From an uncultured Alphaproteobacteria bacterium (GTDB lineage Bacteria; Pseudomonadota; Alphaproteobacteria; Methylaequorales; Methylaequoraceae), in NCBI GenBank assembly GCA_902563305.1, contig CACEWP010000001.1, forward strand, positions 62,001 to 126,000: 64,000 nt of DNA. Reading direction: 5' to 3'. The translations under genes were made by a program, and so were the position numbers. The notes beneath the pieces were generated by a model, which saw nothing but the letters and a program-made list of their open reading frames with translations, had not been told where the DNA came from and did not search any database. Shown in pieces: positions 38,958 through 49,082 of the stretch; position 1 is the stretch's first letter, and the number at the start of each line of letters is the position of its first letter.

Positions 38958-39411
38958 TTATTTATTTAAAAGATTAGATGAAATTCATTCCAAGGAGATT
39001 TTTATTCTTCAGAATAAAAATATTAAAGATTTTGGACAAAACATCTGGAAAACTAGGGAATTGCAAAAATCAATTAAACAAAAAATTTTCGAAGGGAATG
39101 TTTTTGTATACAATAGTAAAATAAATGGTTTTTGTTTTTTTAGAAAGATAGATGATTATATAGAGATTTATTCTCTCTTTGTAACACCTTTATTTAGACA
39201 AAAAGGTATAGCAAAAATATTTTTAGAACGCTGCAAAGAATACTGTGAGCAAAACAATCTAAGAAAAATTATATTAGATGTAAACGAGACAAATCATAGA
39301 GCTATTAAATTTTACAAAAAAAACAACTTCCTTTTTTGTGGCAAAAGAAAAAATTACTATAGAAATAGTACCAGTTTTAATGACTCTTTTACAATGTATA
39401 AGTTATTGTAA
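38950..39411 (+). CDS. rimI: ribosomal protein acetyltransferase RimI-like GNAT
   Basis: VTPLFRQKGIAKIFLERCKEYCEQNNLRKIILDVNETNHRAIKFYKKNNF. Confidence 0.85.
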   Translation: MNDYLFKRLDEIHSKEIFILQNKNIKDFGQNIWKTRELQKSIKQKIFEGNVFVYNSKINGFCFFRKIDDYIEIYSLFVTPLFRQKGIAKIFLERCKEYCEQNNLRKIILDVNETNHRAIKFYKKNNFLFCGKRKNYYRNSTSFNDSFTMYKLL

Positions 39412-39413
39412 GA

Positions 39414-39626
39414 CTAACTCAGTTCAATTTCAAATATATCACTTTTTTTTTGTGTAACTTTTATTTCAAAATTTTTTTTTAGACTATTAGATAACAGGTT
39501 ATATTCTTTTTTCCCTTTTAAGATAATTACTTTTTTTTGATTAAAGTTTTCTTTAATGAATTCTTTTGTTTTAAGAAAACTCATTGGGCATTTCAAGTCT
39601 GTTATATCTAAAACTTTTTTTGTCAT
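39414..39626 (-). CDS. TusA/SirA-like sulfurtransferase
   Basis: LDITDLKCPMSFLKTKEFI motif. Confidence 0.75.
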   Translation of the reverse strand: MTKKVLDITDLKCPMSFLKTKEFIKENFNQKKVIILKGKKEYNLLSNSLKKNFEIKVTQKKSDIFEIELS

Positions 39627-39731
39627 TTTTTTACTTCTTGTGTTATAATTCTCTTAATGGAGAATAAAACTCATTAGACCTTATTATAACGCAATAAAAG
39701 TTTAATAAAACTTAAATAAAAGGTTAACTAA

Positions 39732-40151
39732 ATGAATGAACTATTAGAAAAAATTAATAATTTAGGTCTAAAGATGACCGAGCAAAGGAAAATAATTGTT
39801 AAAGTTCTTTCAGATTCAAAAGATCATCCTGATGTTGAATCTGTCCACAAAAGGGCTTCTAAAATAGATAAAAAAATTGGAATTGCTACTGTTTACAGAA
39901 CTATTAAGCTATTTGAGGATAATAATCTTTTGGAAAAACATGAATTTAGAGGCTATAGCTCAAGATATGAAACAGTAAGAGAGAACCATCATCACTTGAT
40001 AGATATAAGAAGTGGGAAGGTTAAGGAATTTAGAAACACTTTGGTAGATGCGATGCAAAAGCAGATTGCAAAAGAAATGGGTTATAACTTAGTAGATTAT
40101 AGACTGGAAATATATGCCGTTCCAATTAAAAATAAAACAACAAAAAAATAA
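39732..40151 (+). CDS. fur: Fur-family transcriptional regulator (Fur/Mur)
   Basis: GLKMTEQRKIIVKVL...DKKIGIATVYRTIKLFEDNNLLEKHEFRGYSSRYE. Confidence 0.88.
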   Translation: MNELLEKINNLGLKMTEQRKIIVKVLSDSKDHPDVESVHKRASKIDKKIGIATVYRTIKLFEDNNLLEKHEFRGYSSRYETVRENHHHLIDIRSGKVKEFRNTLVDAMQKQIAKEMGYNLVDYRLEIYAVPIKNKTTKK

Positions 40152-41067
40152 AGAAAATTCTCAGAGTTTTTCTAAAATTGAAAAATTCAAATCTATATTA
40201 GATAAGGTGAAGTTTGCAGCAAGAAATGTCATTTACGTAAAAAATTGGTCAGACTCTCTGCAAAGATCACTCGATAAAAAAATATATTTATCCAAACATG
40301 TTTTGAATCCTAGGGACTTAAATATTAATTTAAGTTGTTTCTCGATTAAAATTGTTAATGATACTCATCCTTTGATTCATAAAGTTAAGGAGTTGAGACA
40401 AAAAAGTTTTTTTAAAAATTCAGGAGAAAAAGAATCTGATTCCGATGAATTTGATAAGTTTTGTGATCATTTAGTTGTTATTGATAAATCAATATCAAAA
40501 GACTTTGTAGTAGGAACATATAGATTACTTCTAAAACCAAAGTTTTTAAAAAGTCAAAAATTTTACAGTCAATCAGAATTTAATATTAAAAATTTATTAA
40601 ATAGTAAAAATTTAACATTACTTGAAGCAGGAAGATCCTGTGTTCATGAGAATTATAGAGATGGTAGGATAATTAAATTATTATGGAGGGGGCTAGCAAC
40701 ATATATTTCAAATAATCATGTTGATTTGATTTTTGGTTGTGCAAGTTTTCCTTCAAGTAATTATAAATTATTTATTAAACAGCTTTCTTATTTGTATCAC
40801 TATCACAGAACACCTGATTACTTATGTACTGAACCCGTTGAAAAACTTAAAGCAAATTTTGATGTTCTAAAAAAAAACTCCCTTGATGTAAATGAAAGTT
40901 TTAGACAACTTCCACCACTTATAAAAGCATATATAAGAGTTGGTGCATGGATCGGACCAGGAGCAATTGTTGATAAAAAATTTGATACTACCGATGTTTT
41001 AATTGTTTTAAATTCAAAAAAAATTTTAAAGAAATATTCTCAACTTTCCTTTCAAAAATTTTCCTGA
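40114..41067 (+). CDS. OlsB-like GNAT N-acyltransferase (hemolysin-like)
   Basis: VVGTYRLL...LLEAGRSCVHENYRDGRIIKLLWRGLATYI. Confidence 0.8.
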   Translation: MPFQLKIKQQKNKENSQSFSKIEKFKSILDKVKFAARNVIYVKNWSDSLQRSLDKKIYLSKHVLNPRDLNINLSCFSIKIVNDTHPLIHKVKELRQKSFFKNSGEKESDSDEFDKFCDHLVVIDKSISKDFVVGTYRLLLKPKFLKSQKFYSQSEFNIKNLLNSKNLTLLEAGRSCVHENYRDGRIIKLLWRGLATYISNNHVDLIFGCASFPSSNYKLFIKQLSYLYHYHRTPDYLCTEPVEKLKANFDVLKKNSLDVNESFRQLPPLIKAYIRVGAWIGPGAIVDKKFDTTDVLIVLNSKKILKKYSQLSFQKFS

Positions 41068-41885
41068 TGCTTTATTCTCCAATATTATCTTTTTTTAGAT
41101 TCTTGGCACTTGTCCCCTGGATATTAATTACGGTGGGTTTTCATACTATAAGTATGATAATCTCACAAAAATTTTTCTTTATATTTTACAAATTTTTATT
41201 CTTTGGCTTAACTAAAATTTTTGGAATTAAAATTAATTCTTTTGGAAATAAAAAAAATAAAAAAGTTTTATTTATTTCAAATCATATCTCATATTTGGAT
41301 ATAATAATATTAGGTTCAACTATTGATGCAATCTTCGTAGCAAAATCTGAAATTAAGAATTGGCCAATTATTAATAAATTATGTTTTTTAGGTAAAACAA
41401 TTTTTGTTGAGAGAGAAAATCTAAGGTCAATAAAAATGCAAGCGGAAAATATTAAAACAAATTTGAGAAATGGTTTTAATGTAATTTTATTTCCTGAAGG
41501 AACATCAAGTGACGGATCAAGGGTGCTTAATTTTAAGAGTTCCCTTTTTCAGGTAATAAATCACAATGAATTGAAAAACTACTCTATTCAACCAATTTCC
41601 ATTTCTTATAATAAGTTAGATGGGTTGCCTCTGGACAAAACCTACAGACCATTTTTAGCATGGTTTGGAGCAATGGATCTTGTATCACATGCTTGGAAGT
41701 TCCTAGGACTTGGTGTTAGTGAGGTGAGCGTTCATTTTCATGAGTCCAAAAAATTTTCTTCTTTCGCAAATAGAAAACATGCATGTAGTTTTTGTCATGA
41801 AAAAATATCTCAACAAGTAATTAATGATTTTCGTTCGTTAGAGATTGATGATAAAATTAAACTAAATGAATTTAAATTCTTGTAA
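41067..41885 (+). CDS. 1-acyl-sn-glycerol-3-phosphate acyltransferase family (PlsC/OlsA-like)
   Basis: ISNHISYLDIIIL, FPEGTSSDGSRVLNFKSSLF. Confidence 0.9.
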   Translation: MLYSPILSFFRFLALVPWILITVGFHTISMIISQKFFFIFYKFLFFGLTKIFGIKINSFGNKKNKKVLFISNHISYLDIIILGSTIDAIFVAKSEIKNWPIINKLCFLGKTIFVERENLRSIKMQAENIKTNLRNGFNVILFPEGTSSDGSRVLNFKSSLFQVINHNELKNYSIQPISISYNKLDGLPLDKTYRPFLAWFGAMDLVSHAWKFLGLGVSEVSVHFHESKKFSSFANRKHACSFCHEKISQQVINDFRSLEIDDKIKLNEFKFL

Positions 41886-41916
41886 TACAAAAAAAATCAT
41901 TTAATTATTTATAGAC

Positions 41917-43248
41917 ATGAATCAGTCTTTTTTTATTAAAACATATGGTTGTCAGATGAATGAATACGACTCAGAAAAGCTAAACGAGTTGTTAAAATTT
42001 AATGGCTATAAGGCGTCAAAAAATTTTGAAGAATCAGATATTGCAATACTTAATACATGTCATATAAGAGAAAAGGCATCAGAGAAATTATATTCGGATT
42101 TAGGCAGGCTTTCAAAGTTTAAAGAAAACAAAGCAAAAGTAGGAAAAAAAATGCACATCATTGTTACTGGTTGTGTTGCCCAAGCTGAAGGGGATGAAAT
42201 TTTGAAAAGAAATAAAAGTGTTGATTATATTTTTGGCCCTCAGAACTTTCACAAACTTCCAAAAGTTCTTAACGATTCAAAAAGTGAAAAAGTTTTTAAT
42301 GACTTTTTGTGTGAAGATAAATTTTCATCTTTGTTACCTTCAACCGGAAAAGAAGTCAGCAAACTAGTAACAATTCAAGAAGGATGTGACAAATTCTGTT
42401 CTTTTTGTGTTGTGCCGTATACAAGAGGTGCGGAATTTTCTAGGCCATTAGAAGATATATATGCAGAAGTCAGCTCTTTAGTAAAAAAAGGAGCTAGAGA
42501 AATAACATTATTAGGACAGAATGTAAGTGCTTATAAGTCAGAAATTTTAAAAGATGGCAAAAAAGTAAAAGTTAAGCTTAGTTATTTATGCGAAGTTTTA
42601 TCAAAAATTATTGGCCTAGAAAGAATAAGATACCTAACTTCACATCCGATTGATATTGATGAATTGCTTATAGATCAACATAAAATTAATTCTAAACTAA
42701 TGCCATTTCTTCATTTACCAATTCAATCTGGATCAGATAGAGTTTTAAAAAAAATGAATAGAAAACATGACAAAAAATTTTATTTAGATTTAATAAAGAA
42801 AATAAGAAGAAAAAATAATAGTATGGCTTTCTCTTCAGATTTCATCGTTGGTTATCCAGGTGAGACTGACCATGATTTTGAAGAAACTCTAGATGTAATT
42901 GAAAGGGTTAAATTTGCAAGTTCATATTCATTTAAATATTCTTCTAGACCGGGAACACCCGCTTCAATTGATAATAATTATGTGAACGAGAAAAAAGCTG
43001 ACGTAAGGCTAAAAAAAATACAAGAGGTTTTAAATAATCAGCAAAAAGAATTTAACAAATCATTTCTTGGGAAATCAAGCAATGTTCTGTTTACGGGAAA
43101 AGGAAAAAAAATAAATCAATTTGTTGGGAGAACTCCTCATCTTCAACCAGTTCATGTTTTCTCAAATGATGATCTAACAGGACAACTCTTAAAAGTGGAG
43201 CTCTCTCAACTGACATCCTTTTCTTTTCATGGAAAACTATCTAACTAG
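41917..43248 (+). CDS. miaB: tRNA-2-methylthio-N6-dimethylallyladenosine synthase MiaB
   Basis: KTYGCQMNEYDSEKL; QEGCDKFCSFCVVPYTRG. Confidence 0.97.
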   Translation: MNQSFFIKTYGCQMNEYDSEKLNELLKFNGYKASKNFEESDIAILNTCHIREKASEKLYSDLGRLSKFKENKAKVGKKMHIIVTGCVAQAEGDEILKRNKSVDYIFGPQNFHKLPKVLNDSKSEKVFNDFLCEDKFSSLLPSTGKEVSKLVTIQEGCDKFCSFCVVPYTRGAEFSRPLEDIYAEVSSLVKKGAREITLLGQNVSAYKSEILKDGKKVKVKLSYLCEVLSKIIGLERIRYLTSHPIDIDELLIDQHKINSKLMPFLHLPIQSGSDRVLKKMNRKHDKKFYLDLIKKIRRKNNSMAFSSDFIVGYPGETDHDFEETLDVIERVKFASSYSFKYSSRPGTPASIDNNYVNEKKADVRLKKIQEVLNNQQKEFNKSFLGKSSNVLFTGKGKKINQFVGRTPHLQPVHVFSNDDLTGQLLKVELSQLTSFSFHGKLSN

Positions 43249-43256
43249 AGAAAAAA

Positions 43257-44273
43257 TTGAAAAAAAATTTTAATAAGGATACAAATACACATTCAAAAAC
43301 AATGTCATTTGGTGACAACTCCTTACTACCTATAGTTTATGGAGATCATGATAGATTTTTAAAGATTATAGAAAAGAAGATGAATGTTTCAATAATTACC
43401 AGAGGAAATTTTCTTAAAATTAGTGGTGCAGAGAGTATGGTAAAAATTACTGGAGAACTATTGGAGACTTTATTTAAAAATGTACAAAAGAATAATTTTC
43501 TAGATGAAGGCGAAGTTCATGGTATGATAAATTTATATAGAGAATCTAGGAATGGCGCATCGAAAAAGATAGAAAATATTGATTCATTAAGTTTTACTGC
43601 AGGTAAAAAATTAATAAAGCCCAGGTCAAAAAAACAAGTTGATTATTTTAACTTAGTTAAAAAAAAGAATTTAGTTTTCTGTTGTGGTCCAGCGGGTACT
43701 GGAAAAACATATTTGGCTGTTGCTTTGGCCGTCTCTATGCTCAAAACAGGACAAATTGAGAAGATTATTCTTTCAAGACCAGCAGTAGAAGCTGGTGAGA
43801 GACTTGGATTTCTTCCTGGAGATTTAAAAGAAAAAATAGATCCATATTTAAGACCACTTTATGACGCCCTAAATGATATGCTATCTTTTTCTGAAGTTTT
43901 AAAAAAAATTGAAAATGGAATGATAGAAATTGCACCTCTTGCTTTTATGAGAGGAAGAACATTATCTAACGCTTTTATAATTCTAGATGAATCACAAAAT
44001 ACTACCTCAATACAAATGAAAATGTTTCTAACAAGATTAGGTGAGAATTCAAGAATGATAGTTAACGGAGATTTATCTCAGGTGGACCTTCCATCTGGAA
44101 CAAAATCTGGATTAAGAGAGTCAATGAATATCCTTAAGGATATAGAGGATATAGGGTTTATTGAATTTGAAGAAAAGGATGTTGTAAGAAATCCTTTGGT
44201 TTCAAAGATAGTTGGTAAATATGAAGAATTTGAAAGAATCCAAGGTGTGGGTGACAAATATAAAAAAAAATAA
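43257..44273 (+). CDS. PhoH-like ATPase (TTG start)
   Basis: FCCGPAGTGKTYLAVALAV...SRPAVEAGERLGFLPGDLKEKIDPYLRPLYDAL. Confidence 0.95.
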   Translation: MKKNFNKDTNTHSKTMSFGDNSLLPIVYGDHDRFLKIIEKKMNVSIITRGNFLKISGAESMVKITGELLETLFKNVQKNNFLDEGEVHGMINLYRESRNGASKKIENIDSLSFTAGKKLIKPRSKKQVDYFNLVKKKNLVFCCGPAGTGKTYLAVALAVSMLKTGQIEKIILSRPAVEAGERLGFLPGDLKEKIDPYLRPLYDALNDMLSFSEVLKKIENGMIEIAPLAFMRGRTLSNAFIILDESQNTTSIQMKMFLTRLGENSRMIVNGDLSQVDLPSGTKSGLRESMNILKDIEDIGFIEFEEKDVVRNPLVSKIVGKYEEFERIQGVGDKYKKK

Positions 44274-44280
44274 TTTTAAT

Positions 44281-44751
44281 ATGATTGATGTTAAATTTGA
44301 ATGTGAGGGTAATTTTAAGGAAAAAGACATAAGAAATTTTGTAGAAGAATCTGTTAATCAAACTATAGAAATACTTAAAAATAGTGATTTAAAAACCTAT
44401 ATTTCTGTATTTTTGACAAACAACAAAGAGATCAGAAAAATTAACTTTAAGTTTCGGAATATCGATAAAGAAACTAACGTTTTATCTTTCCCTCAAAATG
44501 AGGAAAGAGTGATGATAGATTTAGAAAATTATTTAATATTAGGAGATATTGTAATTTCTCTTGAAAAAATTTTAGCCGAATCCAAGGAGCGAGAAAAAAG
44601 TTTCTACAAACATCTACTTCATATGATTGTTCACAGTACATTACATTTATATGGATATGATCATACAAATAAAAAAGAAGCTGATATTATGGAAGAGAAA
44701 GAAAAAGATGTACTCAATGAGTTATTCAAAAGGAAAAATTTTAAATTATGA
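44281..44751 (+). CDS. ybeY: endoribonuclease YbeY
   Basis: ETNVLSFPQ...LLHMIVHSTLHLYGYDH; start set to MIDVKF after phoH stop. Confidence 0.92.
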   Translation: MIDVKFECEGNFKEKDIRNFVEESVNQTIEILKNSDLKTYISVFLTNNKEIRKINFKFRNIDKETNVLSFPQNEERVMIDLENYLILGDIVISLEKILAESKEREKSFYKHLLHMIVHSTLHLYGYDHTNKKEADIMEEKEKDVLNELFKRKNFKL

Positions 44752-45587
44752 TAAAAAAATTTTTTACTAGAATTGCCTCCATATTTCGTTCAAACGAAAA
44801 AGAAGAATTAAAAAATGTTATTGAGGATTTAATTGATGAAAATAAAAATGGCACTGAAAAAATTGATGACGGAACCAAGAATATATTTAAAAATGTCATT
44901 AACCTAAGTGATAAATGCATTGAAGATATTATGATCCCAAGAGCAGACATAGATGCAGTTTCTTCAGATATAAAAATTAATAATCTTGTTAGTTTCATAA
45001 ATAAAAATAAGCATTCAAGAATACCTGTATTTCAAGATAACTTGGACAGAATTATTGGGATGATTCACATACGAGACTTGTTCGAGAAAGTAAATAATAA
45101 AGTTAGAAACAATAGAAACTTAAAGCTTTCAAAAACAATAATAAGAAAGATTCTTTTCTCATCTCCCTCAATGAAAATTCTTGATCTTTTATTAAAAATG
45201 AGATCAGAGCAGATTCACATGTCAATTGTAGTAGATGAATTTGGAGGAACAAACGGTTTGGTGACTATTGAAGATCTTGTGGAGGAAATTGTTGGGGAGA
45301 TTAAAGATGAGCACGATCTTGAAGAAATTGAAGAGATAAAAAAAATATCTAAGAAAACTTATGATGTTTCTGCGAGGCTACCAGTTGAAGAATTAGAAAA
45401 AAAGATAGGTGGATATTTTACTGAAGAAGAAAAAGAAGATATAGATACAGTTGGTGGTTTGGTTTTCAACTTATTGGGAAAAATTCCGAGTAGAGGAGAA
45501 GTTATAAATCATAAAAGTGGCTTGGAATTTACAATTAGAGATGCAGATACGAGGAAAATTAAAAGAATTCTAGTTAATGTCAAATAA
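44748..45587 (+). CDS. CorC/HlyC-family CBS domain protein
   Basis: MIPRADIDAV...CBS pair...IVVDEFGGTNGLVTIEDLVEEIVGEI, C-terminal CorC domain. Confidence 0.93.
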   Translation: MIKKFFTRIASIFRSNEKEELKNVIEDLIDENKNGTEKIDDGTKNIFKNVINLSDKCIEDIMIPRADIDAVSSDIKINNLVSFINKNKHSRIPVFQDNLDRIIGMIHIRDLFEKVNNKVRNNRNLKLSKTIIRKILFSSPSMKILDLLLKMRSEQIHMSIVVDEFGGTNGLVTIEDLVEEIVGEIKDEHDLEEIEEIKKISKKTYDVSARLPVEELEKKIGGYFTEEEKEDIDTVGGLVFNLLGKIPSRGEVINHKSGLEFTIRDADTRKIKRILVNVK

Positions 45588-47103
45588 AGTTTACCAATGT
45601 ATAGCTTTTTTTACTTCAGGACTCATTAGTGGAATTTCAATTTCCGCCGACTATTTAATTCCTTTATTTCTGATTGGTCATTACTTTTTTATTAAATTTC
45701 TCCTAAAAAGAAGTGTTTTGTTTTTAAACTTTATTCCAGGATGGTTGTTTGGTTTTGGTTTTTTTTTTTCATCTATGCATTGGATTATAAATCCTTTTCT
45801 TATTTATGAGGAACATAAGAGTTTAGCTCCTTTTGTAATATTAATTTTTCCTTTATTAATGGGTCTGTTTTTTGCTCTACCAAGTTTTTTGATAACACGG
45901 TTTAAAATGTTAATAAATATAAATAAGCATCTTTTTACATTTGGCTTTTTTATTACCTTTATTTTATTTAGTTCTGAATTTCTAAGATCAAAAATATTCG
46001 GTGGCTTACCTTTTAACTTATACGCTCATATTTGGGTTTTTAATGAAAGGTTTTTTAAAATAGTTGCATTGGTTGGCGTTTATGGACTTTCGTTCTTTAC
46101 TATATTTTGGATGGTTATTTCAATCTTATTATTTATAAAAAAAAAGATTTCTTTTTTAATACCCTTAACAAGTTTTCCTGTAATTTTAATTATTAGTTCG
46201 TTTCTTTATGAGAAGGAAAATTTAGAAAAAAACAATACTCTTGATGTAAGAGTCGTACAACCAAATATTTTGCAAAAAGAAAAATGGGATAAAAGTTTAT
46301 TTCAACAGCACGTCGACAAGCTTCTCAGACTTTCCAAAAGAGCGAAAAAAGATACACAATTAATAGTTGTTTGGCCAGAAGCAGCTATGACTGTTTATTT
46401 AAATGAAAATAAGGATTTATTAAATTATATCAGGCGTAATATTGATGATTCTACTACTATAATCACAGGAGGACTTAGAAGGGACTTTGTAAATAATAGT
46501 TTCAAAATTTATAATTCTTTATTTGTAATTGAAAAGAATGGTTTTACTTTTTATGACAAAAAGCATTTAGTACCTTTCGGAGAGTTTATTCCTTTAAGAT
46601 CCATTCTAAATTTTTGGAAGATAACTCCTGGTAAAACTGACTTTAGTAGTGGCAAAAAAGAGAATTTACTTACATTAGTGAGTGATAATAAAGAAATATT
46701 ATTTGAACCGTCAATTTGTTATGAAGCAATTTTTCAGACTTTTAATTATAAAAAAATAGAACTGCTAATTAATATAACAAACGATGCTTGGTTTGGAAAA
46801 ACAACTGGCCCAAAGCAACATTTAACTGCTGCAATTTTTAGATCAGTTGAAAAAGGCGTCCCGCTCTTAAGGTCAGCAAACTCTGGTATCTCTATAATAT
46901 CAGATAGTAACGGAAAAATTTTAAAAAAAATAGAACTAGGAAAAGAGGGCTTCATTGAAAAAAAAATCATTCTTGGTGAAAACTCAACCTTTTTTATGAT
47001 GTATGGAAATAGAGTTGTTCTGATATTAATTTTTATTTTTTTCTTTATAAATTTTTCAATTGATTTTGTAATAAAAAAAAGAAAAAGTTTGAAAAGTTAT
47101 TAA
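45577..47103 (+). CDS. lnt: apolipoprotein N-acyltransferase
   Basis: VVWPEAAMTVYL; NITNDAWFGKTTGPKQHL. Confidence 0.95.
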   Translation: MSNKVYQCIAFFTSGLISGISISADYLIPLFLIGHYFFIKFLLKRSVLFLNFIPGWLFGFGFFFSSMHWIINPFLIYEEHKSLAPFVILIFPLLMGLFFALPSFLITRFKMLININKHLFTFGFFITFILFSSEFLRSKIFGGLPFNLYAHIWVFNERFFKIVALVGVYGLSFFTIFWMVISILLFIKKKISFLIPLTSFPVILIISSFLYEKENLEKNNTLDVRVVQPNILQKEKWDKSLFQQHVDKLLRLSKRAKKDTQLIVVWPEAAMTVYLNENKDLLNYIRRNIDDSTTIITGGLRRDFVNNSFKIYNSLFVIEKNGFTFYDKKHLVPFGEFIPLRSILNFWKITPGKTDFSSGKKENLLTLVSDNKEILFEPSICYEAIFQTFNYKKIELLINITNDAWFGKTTGPKQHLTAAIFRSVEKGVPLLRSANSGISIISDSNGKILKKIELGKEGFIEKKIILGENSTFFMMYGNRVVLILIFIFFFINFSIDFVIKKRKSLKSY

Positions 47104-47126
47104 TTATGAACTACTAGTTTATTTCT

Positions 47127-48302
47127 ATGTTAAAAGATTCTTCAAGTTACATTTTCACAAGTGAGTCAGTTTCAGAGGGTCATCCAGATAAAATATGCGA
47201 TCAAATTTCAGATCTAATTGTCGACATCTACATGAAAGCTGACAAAAACTCAAGAGTAGCATGCGAGACTTTAGCTACAACTAACCGTGTTATCTTGTCT
47301 GGAGAAGTGAAAATAAATCAAAACCATGATCAAGTGAAAGAGGGAATAATAGAGGAAAAAATTAGAGAAAAAATTAAAGAAATAGGTTATGAGCAGAAGG
47401 GCTTCCATTGGAAAAATTTGAAAATAGAAAATTACTTGCATCAACAATCTCAAGATATTTCTCAAGGAGTAGATTCATCAAGTTTTACAGGTGCAGGAGA
47501 TCAAGGAATAATGTTTGGTTATGCTTGTTCTGAAACTGACTCATTGATTCCTGCACCGTTATATTATTCGCATATGATCTTGAGGGAACTATCACATTTT
47601 AGAAGAAATAATGATTCTTTCTTTGGACCAGATTCTAAAAGTCAAGTGTCAATGAATTATGAAGGAAACCAACCAAAAAATATTGACTCAATAGTAGTTT
47701 CCACTCAACATTTAGAAAGTATCGGAAACCACCAAATTAGAAAGAAAGTTTTGGAAATTATTGAAAATTCTATCCCCAACTCTTTGTTACCCAAATCAGA
47801 AAAGATTCTTATAAATCCAACAGGAAGGTTTGTTATTGGTGGTCCTGATGGTGATACAGGGTTGACAGGAAGAAAGATTATTGTAGATACTTATGGCGGT
47901 GCTGCACCTCACGGAGGGGGGGCGTTTTCAGGAAAAGATTATACAAAGGTTGATAGATCTGCTGCATATATCGCTAGGTATATTTCAAAAAATATTGTTG
48001 CAAGTAAATTAGCTAGAAAGTGCCTAATTCAGCTGTCTTATGCTATTGGGGTAGCAGATCCAATTTCTATTTATTTAAAAGCAGATAAAGAGTCGAATCT
48101 AAATACTGAGAATATTATTCAAATTATAAAAAAATATGTTGATTTATCCCCGAACGGTATTAAAAACCATCTTAAGTTAGATAGACCTATCTATGAACCA
48201 ACTTCTAGTTATGGTCATTTTGGAAGAGAATTTATTCCAGAAACAGGAAGTTTTTCTTGGGAAAAGTTAGATTTGGCAGAAAAAATATTAAATGAATATT
48301 AA
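47127..48302 (+). CDS. metK: S-adenosylmethionine synthetase
   Basis: FTSESVSEGHPDKICDQISD; GAGDQGIMFGYAC; GGGAFSGKDYTKVDRSAAY. Confidence 0.98.
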   Translation: MLKDSSSYIFTSESVSEGHPDKICDQISDLIVDIYMKADKNSRVACETLATTNRVILSGEVKINQNHDQVKEGIIEEKIREKIKEIGYEQKGFHWKNLKIENYLHQQSQDISQGVDSSSFTGAGDQGIMFGYACSETDSLIPAPLYYSHMILRELSHFRRNNDSFFGPDSKSQVSMNYEGNQPKNIDSIVVSTQHLESIGNHQIRKKVLEIIENSIPNSLLPKSEKILINPTGRFVIGGPDGDTGLTGRKIIVDTYGGAAPHGGGAFSGKDYTKVDRSAAYIARYISKNIVASKLARKCLIQLSYAIGVADPISIYLKADKESNLNTENIIQIIKKYVDLSPNGIKNHLKLDRPIYEPTSSYGHFGREFIPETGSFSWEKLDLAEKILNEY

Positions 48303-48304
48303 AG

Positions 48305-48961
48305 ATGTTGCCATTCTATGGAAGAAAGTTATCAAGAAAAAATAAAAATTTTTGTCCACGGACACTTAAAGCGAATGAATTTTTCTTTGATGAATCAAGC
48401 TCCAATTTATCAAAAGAAATTACTAATTCTAAATCTATTTTCAATTTAGAAATTGGTTTTGGAAAAGGTGAGAACCTCATATATCAATCTCAAATAAAAA
48501 AGGATGAATTATTTTTCGCAATTGATCCATATTTATCTGGAGGATTGAGTCTTCTAAAAGGAATAGAATTTAATAAAATTTCTAATATTTTTTTTTCTGA
48601 TCTACCTTTTGCAAAATTTCTAAATTTGGCTAAAAACTTTTCTTTTAAAAGAGTTTATATTTTATTTCCAGACCCTTGGCCTAAGAAAAAGCATAAAAAA
48701 AGAAGACTAATAAATGAGAAATTTGTTGAAAATTTAAATAAAATTACGACCAGTAAATCAGAAATCATAATAGCAACTGACGATGCAGACTACTCAAATC
48801 AAATTTCAAAAACTTTTTCAAATATAAAAACCTTTGAATTATTTTCAAAAAGAAATGATTACTTGAGCTTTCAGGATAATGATATCTACCCAACAAAGTA
48901 TTATACAAAAGCAAGAAATCAAAATAGGAAAATAAACTTTTTTATTTTTACAAAATTATAA
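48305..48961 (+). CDS. trmB: tRNA (guanine-N7)-methyltransferase TrmB
   Basis: LEIGFGKGENL; LFPDPWPKKKHKKRRL. Confidence 0.94.
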   Translation: MLPFYGRKLSRKNKNFCPRTLKANEFFFDESSSNLSKEITNSKSIFNLEIGFGKGENLIYQSQIKKDELFFAIDPYLSGGLSLLKGIEFNKISNIFFSDLPFAKFLNLAKNFSFKRVYILFPDPWPKKKHKKRRLINEKFVENLNKITTSKSEIIIATDDADYSNQISKTFSNIKTFELFSKRNDYLSFQDNDIYPTKYYTKARNQNRKINFFIFTKL

Positions 48962-49082
48962 TCCTAAAAAAAAAATATTAAATTATTTATGTTTAGCCAA
49001 AGTCTTGGTATGAATATCTTAAACTTTTCAAATTACTGTACAGGGATATAATTTGAAATAAATAATTTATAGGGTATTAAAA

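Noticed and set aside
47103-47127. SAM riboswitch before metK
   Set aside because: Only 23 nt separate lnt and metK; no room for a SAM-II/V aptamer
48980-49068. AAATTATTTAT ... ATAAATAATTT inverted repeat before nusA
   Set aside because: Pure A/T 11-mers are likely by chance in a genome this AT-rich
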